From NCBI GenBank assembly GCA_027064405.1, contig JAMOPP010000067.1:1-13757 (forward strand): DNA of 13,757 nucleotides, given 5' to 3'. Positions 6,676 through 11,457 of the stretch are shown here, piece by piece; positions within the stretch are counted from its first letter, which is position 1; every line of letters begins with the position of its first letter. The DNA comes from Desulfurellales bacterium. Lineage in GTDB: Bacteria > Campylobacterota_A > Desulfurellia > Desulfurellales > Hippeaceae. The notes under the pieces were generated by a model. It ran no database searches and had not been told where the DNA came from. It saw nothing but the letters and a program-made list of their open reading frames with translations. The translations under genes were made by a program, and so were the position numbers.

Positions 6676-7032
6676 ATGGGTAAAAAAATAATGGTAGTGG
6701 ATGATGAAGACGCAATAAGACTTCTTTACAGGGAAGAGTTTGAAGATATGAATTATGAAGTTATAGATTGCGAAAACGGAGAATGTGCTTTGGAGATGTT
6801 TGAAAAAGAGAAGCCTGACCTTGTAATTTTAGATATAGCTATGCCCGGTATGAGTGGCTTGGATGTTTTGGGAAAAATAAAGGAGATGTCTCCCAATACT
6901 TATGTTATTATGTCAACGGCGTATTCTCATTACAAGCAGGATTTTTATACTTGGGTAGCCGATGCCTATATAGTCAAATCTCCTGACTTAGAACCCCTAA
7001 AGGATAAAGTAAAAGAACTCCTTGGAGAATGA
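6676..7032 (+). CDS. Single-domain response regulator
   Basis: This 118-residue protein is a stand-alone receiver domain without an output domain. The acidic pair is D9/D10 (VVDDED), the phosphoacceptor D53 (LDIAMPG), the switch Ser/Thr S80/T81 and the conserved lysine K101. The lysine is followed by SPDLEPL rather than the usual proline, a pattern seen in a subset of receivers. An ATG at 6664 in the same frame would add four residues, but GGAGG (6666-6670) lies between and favours 6676. It is the likely partner of the kinase encoded just upstream. Without a DNA-binding domain it would act by protein contact or in a phosphorelay. Confidence 0.88.
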   Translation: MGKKIMVVDDEDAIRLLYREEFEDMNYEVIDCENGECALEMFEKEKPDLVILDIAMPGMSGLDVLGKIKEMSPNTYVIMSTAYSHYKQDFYTWVADAYIVKSPDLEPLKDKVKELLGE

Positions 7033-7047
7033 GGAAAACTTATTTTC

Positions 7048-7076
7048 TTGACATTAATGCTAAAATTTAATAGAAA
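7048..7076 (+). promoter_or_regulatory. Promoter for the ferredoxin gene
   Basis: A perfect -35 box TTGACA (7048-7053) is followed after 17 bases by TAGAAA (7071-7076), a weaker -10 match. Transcription would start about 30 bases before the ferredoxin ATG. No terminator is obvious between the receiver gene and this promoter. Confidence 0.5.
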
Positions 7077-7113
7077 CTACCGTAATTGAAAAGAATTTTT
7101 TGGAGGTGTACCT

Positions 7114-7299
7114 ATGGCTAAGGTTTATGTTGATCAAGATGCATGTATTGGATGTGAAGCTTGCGCTGACGCTCTACCTGATGTGTTTGCTATGGAAGAC
7201 GGAAAAGCTAAAGTAACAAATGCTGAAGGAGCTTCTTTGGAAGAAATTAAAGAAACTGCTGAAACTTGTCCTACAGAAGCTATTAAGGTAGAAGAATAA
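7114..7299 (+). CDS. Ferredoxin, one [4Fe-4S] cluster
   Basis: This 61-residue protein is a small soluble electron carrier. It shows CIGCEAC (C11, C14, C17) and a distant C52 followed by Pro, the ligand set of one-cluster ferredoxins such as those of Thermotoga; the second cluster motif of clostridial 2[4Fe-4S] ferredoxins is absent. It is strongly acidic, rich in Glu and Asp. The start follows GGAGGTG (7102-7108). It has its own promoter and terminator and is a plausible partner of the NfnAB complex in this window, but many oxidoreductases elsewhere could also use it. Confidence 0.93.
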   Translation: MAKVYVDQDACIGCEACADALPDVFAMEDGKAKVTNAEGASLEEIKETAETCPTEAIKVEE

Positions 7300-7308
7300 T
7301 TTTATCCG

Positions 7309-7338
7309 AAAAGGGTGCATTAGCGCACCCTTTTTTTT
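7309..7338 (+). terminator. Intrinsic terminator of the ferredoxin gene
   Basis: AAAAGGGTGC (7309-7318) pairs with GCACCCTTTT (7325-7334) around a six-base loop, and a run of eight T begins at 7331. It starts ten bases after the stop codon. Confidence 0.93.
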
Positions 7339-7561
7339 ATATTAAGATTGCCTCGTAGTTTTACATAAATTCATTTTTTTCATTTCTGTCTGTTTGCTAT
7401 ACTGTTTTAGGTGGTTTTTTAAAGATAACAGAGTTGATAATTTTTAGAAAACATTTAATTTATTGATTTGGTTTTTTGCGTATCTATGCCGATAAATAGT
7501 AATTCAATAACAATATGAAACATTATTTTTGGCAAGTGTAATGTTCAATCAAAAATAGTAA

Positions 7562-7589
7562 TTGACATGCACTATTGAGTTAATATAAT
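7562..7589 (+). promoter_or_regulatory. Sigma70-type promoter of the cheY-like signalling cluster
   Basis: Perfect TTGACA (7562-7567) and TATAAT (7584-7589) boxes are 16 bases apart, the same spacing as the nfnAB promoter. Transcription would start about 30 bases before the first cheY-like gene. A 6-bp inverted repeat brackets the -35 box and may be an operator. Confidence 0.78.
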
Positions 7590-7626
7590 CAATATAGTTA
7601 GTAGATATAAAAACAGGGGGACTTGC

Positions 7627-8013
7627 ATGCCTAAAATTGTAGTTTTTGTTGATGATTCAAAAACAGTTTTAATGACTGCTGAATTAGCCGTAAAACCCTT
7701 AGTTGAAAGTGGCGATATAGAAATAGTTACATATGATGAAGCTATGAACTTTTTATCGGATGTAGAAAAAGGATTTACATTTGACCTATTGATAACTGAT
7801 GTAAATATGCCTAAGATTAACGGCCTTGATATGGCAAAACAAATAAAAAATAATCCACGATTAAAATTAAAACCCATCCTTGCTCTAACAACAGAAAATT
7901 CTCAAAAAATGAAAATGCTTGGTAAACAAATAGGTTTAACCGGATGGATAACAAAACCCTTTTCACCCACAACACTTGTTAAAGCAATTAAAAGAGTTTT
8001 GAGGATAAGATAG
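7627..8013 (+). CDS. CheY-like response regulator, cassette 1
   Basis: This 128-residue stand-alone receiver has all expected active-site residues: D9/D10 (FVDDSK), phosphoacceptor D58 (LITDVNMP), T88/T89 and K110 (GWITKPF). Tryptophan W107 stands where CheY has its switch tyrosine. The start follows AGGGGG (7615-7620) at six-base spacing. The final codons (LRIR) contain a GAGGATAAG sequence that serves as ribosome binding site for the next gene, whose GTG start shares one base with this TAG stop. It is a close paralogue of the receiver at 9411-9797, about three quarters identical by eye. It is likely a phosphorylation target of the CheA encoded at the right edge, with the downstream protein as its partner. 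Confidence 0.9.
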   Translation: MPKIVVFVDDSKTVLMTAELAVKPLVESGDIEIVTYDEAMNFLSDVEKGFTFDLLITDVNMPKINGLDMAKQIKNNPRLKLKPILALTTENSQKMKMLGKQIGLTGWITKPFSPTTLVKAIKRVLRIR

Positions 8014-9266
8014 TGAAAAACATAGCTGTTATAGGCGATAATAAAAAACCAAAATTTTTCGAATCCGTTTTCAAGCAGGAAAGTATAGAGTATGATAAAT
8101 TCAATGTAAAAGATATATTGGATAACATACAAAAATTAGAGGGGTTTGATGTAGTATTTTTAAACTTGGAACACAATATAAAAGATATAACAAACATAAT
8201 TAAGAATATAAAAAATCTCGATAAAAACATAATTATTGTTGTAACAAGCCCTAACTTCACAGGCAACCATATAAATAAAGCAATTTCTTCTGGTGCAGAT
8301 GACTTTCTCAAACAACCGATAAATAAAAGTATGATTCTAAAAAAAGTCTCAAATTACAAAACCTTATTGGATTTTAGGAAAAATAGGATACATGAAAACG
8401 AGAGCTTTTATAATCTTTTTACAGATAAAATTTTTAGCAGAAATACGAGATTTAATATAAACAAAGAAGATGATTTATCGGAATTTTGGGAATATTTTAT
8501 TTTGAATGCCAGCAGTGAAGATAGTCTTTGCAAGTTAAATTTTATTTTTTCTATAGGTGAATGGTTGATAAGAAATAATAATAAATTTTTTATAGTATCC
8601 GAAGAAGACAGAGAGTATTACTATTTAACATTCAAATACACGCCTATTCCACAGACCGTTATACACAACCTAATCATAAAGAGTTGTGTTAAAGAAAGCG
8701 CAAAAATGGATGATTTTAGACTAAGCATCAAATTCAACAAAACAACACAACAAGAAACACAGCTACCACAAGATATAAAAGAAGAAAAAACAACAACCAT
8801 TAGTGCAAAAGAATTTGTTGATTCCACTCCACTTGAGATTACTACTAAAATGGATGCACTTGAAGATATAGAGGAAGCTTTAACTGTTAAAATAAATCAA
8901 TTTAGTTCCAATAAAGACAGAGAAACCTTAAAAGCCATAGGAGAGTTGTTTAAAGAATACGCATCAACAGTATTTTTGATGAATGAATTTGACAAACTAT
9001 CCGAAGCGATAGATAAAATTGCAGAATACATAGAAAATGCAGATGAAGAAACAATTGATGAAAACGCAGATTTGATAGTTTCTGTTTTTTATTCTTTGGT
9101 GGACGATTTAATAAAATGGAGAACAGGTATATTTGTCAATCAAGAAACATCCGATATCCATTATCTCGACAATTCAATGATTGCATCATGTCTTCAGATA
9201 GAACACCTCTTAAACAAAAACTCTTCCAATCAAGACAATGATTATGGCGATGTAGAATTTTTTTGA
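8013..9266 (+). CDS. Pseudo-receiver plus helical-domain protein, cassette 1
   Basis: This 417-residue protein starts at GTG within TAGTG. Residues 1-115 look like a receiver fold (strand IAVIGDN, strand FDVVFLN, then GADDFLKQPI), but the phosphoacceptor position is N51 and the conserved lysine is Q101, so it should not be phosphorylated normally. Residues about 130-245 form a middle region with LFTDKIF, IGEWLIRNN and YYYLTFKY, which I cannot assign firmly. A Gln/Thr/Lys linker (about 242-262) leads to a helical C-terminal domain beginning SAKEF, with KWR (368-370), DIHYLDNS (381-388), ASCLQI and the acidic-aromatic end DYGDVEFF. A similar C-terminal region occurs, as far as I recall, in uncharacterised receiver-linked proteins of Epsilonproteobacteria. 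It may act as output, phosphatase or scaffold for its CheY-like partner. Confidence 0.75.
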   Translation: MKNIAVIGDNKKPKFFESVFKQESIEYDKFNVKDILDNIQKLEGFDVVFLNLEHNIKDITNIIKNIKNLDKNIIIVVTSPNFTGNHINKAISSGADDFLKQPINKSMILKKVSNYKTLLDFRKNRIHENESFYNLFTDKIFSRNTRFNINKEDDLSEFWEYFILNASSEDSLCKLNFIFSIGEWLIRNNNKFFIVSEEDREYYYLTFKYTPIPQTVIHNLIIKSCVKESAKMDDFRLSIKFNKTTQQETQLPQDIKEEKTTTISAKEFVDSTPLEITTKMDALEDIEEALTVKINQFSSNKDRETLKAIGELFKEYASTVFLMNEFDKLSEAIDKIAEYIENADEETIDENADLIVSVFYSLVDDLIKWRTGIFVNQETSDIHYLDNSMIASCLQIEHLLNKNSSNQDNDYGDVEFF

Positions 9267-9305
9267 AATATAAATATCAGTTATTTACAATACCAAATTA
9301 TTTTA

Positions 9306-9334
9306 TTGACAATTCTTAGATATTATATTAAATA
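9306..9334 (+). promoter_or_regulatory. Possible promoter before cassette 2
   Basis: A perfect -35 box TTGACA (9306-9311) is followed after 16-17 bases by TTAAAT or TAAATA (9328-9334). It would allow cassette 2, the third receiver and cheA to be expressed apart from cassette 1. No terminator is seen between the two cassettes, so read-through is also likely. Confidence 0.45.
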
Positions 9335-9368
9335 TATATAAACTTGTTTAGATTTATGTTGCTGCAGG

Positions 9369-9388
9369 TTAACTTAAGATTAACTTAA
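9369..9388 (+). repeat. TTAACTTAA direct repeat at 11-base period
   Basis: TTAACTTAA occurs at 9369-9377 and again at 9380-9388, so the copies are offset by 11 bases, about one helical turn. Tandem half-sites with this period are typical of binding sites for OmpR/PhoB-type regulators. The site lies between the candidate promoter and the second cheY-like gene. Confidence 0.4.
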
Positions 9389-9410
9389 TTAAGATAAGAA
9401 GGGAGTTTGT

Positions 9411-9797
9411 ATGCTTAAAAAGGTAGTATTTGTGGATGATTCAAAAACCGTTTTAATGACTGCTGAGCTTGCTGTAAAGCCGCTTGTTGAACAACAGGTA
9501 ATAGATATTATCACTTACGATGATGCAACAAAATTTTTATCTGATGTAGAAAATGATTTCTCTTTTGATTTACTCATAACAGACGTCAATATGCCAAATA
9601 TAAACGGGCTTGAAATGGCTAAACAAATCAAAAGTAACCCTAAATTTATGGCAAAACCCATATTGGCATTAACAACAGAAAACTCGCCGGAATTAAAAAC
9701 AATTGCTAAAGAGATAGGTCTAACCGGATGGATAACAAAACCATTCAAACCACAAACGCTTGAAAAAGCCATTAAAAGAGTGTTAAGGATAAGATAA
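9411..9797 (+). CDS. CheY-like response regulator, cassette 2
   Basis: This 128-residue receiver is the same length as its paralogue at 7627 and very similar, with identical active-site residues D9/D10, D58, T88/T89 and K110, and the same W107. The segments VVFVDDSKTVLMTAEL, FDLLITDVNMP and LTGWITKPF are identical in both, while many codons differ silently; that indicates selection on the protein rather than a very recent copy. Differences cluster at residues 28-34, 38-51 and 75-101. The start follows GGGAG (9401-9405). The TAA stop shares its last base with the ATG of the next gene, as in cassette 1. Confidence 0.9.
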   Translation: MLKKVVFVDDSKTVLMTAELAVKPLVEQQVIDIITYDDATKFLSDVENDFSFDLLITDVNMPNINGLEMAKQIKSNPKFMAKPILALTTENSPELKTIAKEIGLTGWITKPFKPQTLEKAIKRVLRIR

Positions 9798-11050
9798 TGA
9801 ATAATATAGCAGTAGTATATAAAAATAACAAACCAGCCTTTATTGATATATTCAAAAAAGAAAACATCAATTACGAAGAGATAAATATTGAAGACATAGC
9901 CGATGATGCATCTCTATTCAATAATTACGATGTAATATTTGTAGATATGGATGAAGACATAGATAAGGCATTAAAACTCATCAATAAAACAAAATTTTTA
10001 AAAGATAATAAGGTGGTTATTGCAACGAGTGCTAACCCTAATAATCTCAACATACAACAAGCAATTACTGCCGGTGCGAGTGATTTTTTAAGACAAAATA
10101 TCGATGCGGAAACACTCCTGAAAAGATTAGAATACTACTCGGTTTCGGCAAATCAAAAAAAAGATAAAGCTGCATATGATGTTATCTTGGATGCGCAACC
10201 ATATAATGTATTCACAGATAGTATATTAAAAAGAAGCATAAGATTTGATATAAAAAAAGAAGAAAATCTAACTTCTGCCTGGGATTATTTAATACACTAT
10301 GCCGACTCAAAAGGCAATCTATGCGGGCTTAGACTATTTTTTTCAATAGCAGAGTGGCTTGTTAATAATACGGATAAATACCATATCATTTATGAAGAAG
10401 ACGACGATAATCATTATGTTACAATGCAGTATAAGCCAATACCAAAAAAAGTTATATCAAGCTTAGCCGTGAAACATTGCAAGTATGATCGTATGAGGTA
10501 TGATGATGAAAAGATTAGTGTCGTATTAAAAAAAGAACAAAATGCTCAAGAACAAATCCGGTATAAAAAAAAGATAAACGCTAAGGAGTTTATGGAAATG
10601 ACACCGTTGGAGATTGGGGCAAAGTTGGATATGTTGGAAGATTTAGAAGATAGATTAACCTTAGAAATAAACAATTTATATACAAATAAAGATAGAGAAT
10701 CATTGCAAACAATAGCAGATTTATTTAAAGAATACTCTAATATAATATTTCTTTTAAACGAGTTTGAAAAACTCTCCAATGCTATGAATATAATGGCAAA
10801 TACTATAGAAAATATGGAAATCGGGATGTTAAATGAAGATGAGACTGTAAATTTGGTTGTTTCTTTGCTATACTCTCTGATTGATGACTTAAACAAATGG
10901 AGGATTAAGGTGTTTGTCAACCAGGAAGCTCAAGACGTTCACTATCTTGACGATTCGTTGCTTGCTTCTTGCAACCAAATAAGTAGCATTTTGCAAAGAG
11001 AGAATTCTTCTGAAAACGATGACGAATATGGAGATATTGAACTATTTTAA
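9797..11050 (+). CDS. Pseudo-receiver plus helical-domain protein, cassette 2
   Basis: This paralogue of the 8013-9266 protein also has exactly 417 residues and the same order: receiver-like domain (1-115), middle region with VFTDSIL, IAEWLVNN and HYVTMQY, then a helical C-terminal domain from NAKEF to DEYGDIELF. Here the phosphoacceptor position keeps aspartate (D50 in VIFVDMD), but the acidic pair is replaced (AVVYKNN) and the conserved lysine is Q100, so it is also a pseudo-receiver, degenerate in a different way. The C-terminal half is clearly the best conserved: TPLEI, NKDRE, LFKEY, NEF, DDL.KWR, VFVNQE, HYLDDS and ASC.QI. H382 is the counterpart of H383 in the first copy. A ribosome binding site AAGGA lies in the last codons of the upstream receiver gene. 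Confidence 0.75.
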   Translation: MNNIAVVYKNNKPAFIDIFKKENINYEEINIEDIADDASLFNNYDVIFVDMDEDIDKALKLINKTKFLKDNKVVIATSANPNNLNIQQAITAGASDFLRQNIDAETLLKRLEYYSVSANQKKDKAAYDVILDAQPYNVFTDSILKRSIRFDIKKEENLTSAWDYLIHYADSKGNLCGLRLFFSIAEWLVNNTDKYHIIYEEDDDNHYVTMQYKPIPKKVISSLAVKHCKYDRMRYDDEKISVVLKKEQNAQEQIRYKKKINAKEFMEMTPLEIGAKLDMLEDLEDRLTLEINNLYTNKDRESLQTIADLFKEYSNIIFLLNEFEKLSNAMNIMANTIENMEIGMLNEDETVNLVVSLLYSLIDDLNKWRIKVFVNQEAQDVHYLDDSLLASCNQISSILQRENSSENDDEYGDIELF

Positions 11051-11056
11051 AAAATA

Positions 11057-11068
11057 ATTATCGATAAT
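11057..11068. repeat. 12-bp perfect palindrome ATTATCGATAAT
   Basis: ATTATCGATAAT is perfectly self-complementary and lies in the 32-base gap between the cassette 2 protein and the third receiver, four bases before the ribosome binding site GGGAG (11072-11076). It may be a small hairpin or a dimeric operator; chance is possible in AT-rich DNA. Confidence 0.4.
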
Positions 11069-11082
11069 CTCGGGAGAAGAAA

Positions 11083-11454
11083 ATGTCAAAGAATGTATTA
11101 ATTGTTGACGACTCCACAACAGTAAGGATGTATCATAAGCAGATATTAACAAATGCAGGGTACGAATGTGAAGAAGCAGAAAATGGAATGGAGGCGTTGG
11201 AAAAAGCTCAACATAAAGAATACGATTTGTATATAGTTGATATAAATATGCCGGTTTTAGACGGATACAGCTTTGTTAAGCGCTTGAGAGAAGGTGAAGG
11301 CCATATCGCTCCTGTTATCATAGTTTCCACAGAGTCAGAATCAAAAGATATGGAATTGGCATACGAAAGCGGAGCGAGTCTGTATTTAGTAAAACCTGTT
11401 AAACCGGAAGAATTGTTAATTAATGCAAAATTACTCACTTTTAATACGAGGTAA
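11083..11454 (+). CDS. CheY-like response regulator next to cheA
   Basis: This 123-residue single-domain receiver has D9/D10 (IVDDST), phosphoacceptor D53 (IVDINMP), T83 (VSTES), switch tyrosine Y101 and K104 (YLVKPVKP). It is a closer match to classical CheY than the two cassette receivers, which carry tryptophan at the switch position. The start follows GGGAG (11072-11076). The cheA ATG comes three bases after its stop, and the cheA ribosome binding site GAGG overlaps that stop. It is probably the main direct partner of this CheA. No flagellar or pilus gene is visible to tell what it controls. Confidence 0.9.
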   Translation: MSKNVLIVDDSTTVRMYHKQILTNAGYECEEAENGMEALEKAQHKEYDLYIVDINMPVLDGYSFVKRLREGEGHIAPVIIVSTESESKDMELAYESGASLYLVKPVKPEELLINAKLLTFNTR

Positions 11455-11457
11455 ACG

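Larger units (their letters stand above)
7300..7626. other. Intergenic region between ferredoxin and the signalling cluster
   Basis: These 327 bases hold the ferredoxin terminator at the left and a near-consensus promoter at the right (7562-7589). Just upstream of and across the promoter are two inverted repeats: AACATTA (7519-7525) with TAATGTT (7539-7545), and AATAGT (7554-7559) with ACTATT (7571-7576), which brackets the -35 box. AATAGTAATT also occurs directly at 7496-7505. No ORF is supported. Confidence 0.6.

Noticed and set aside
7300..9410. CRISPR array or transposon near the duplicated cassettes
   Set aside because: There are no regular repeats with spacers, no terminal inverted repeats and no transposase. 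The duplication is explained by paralogous genes.
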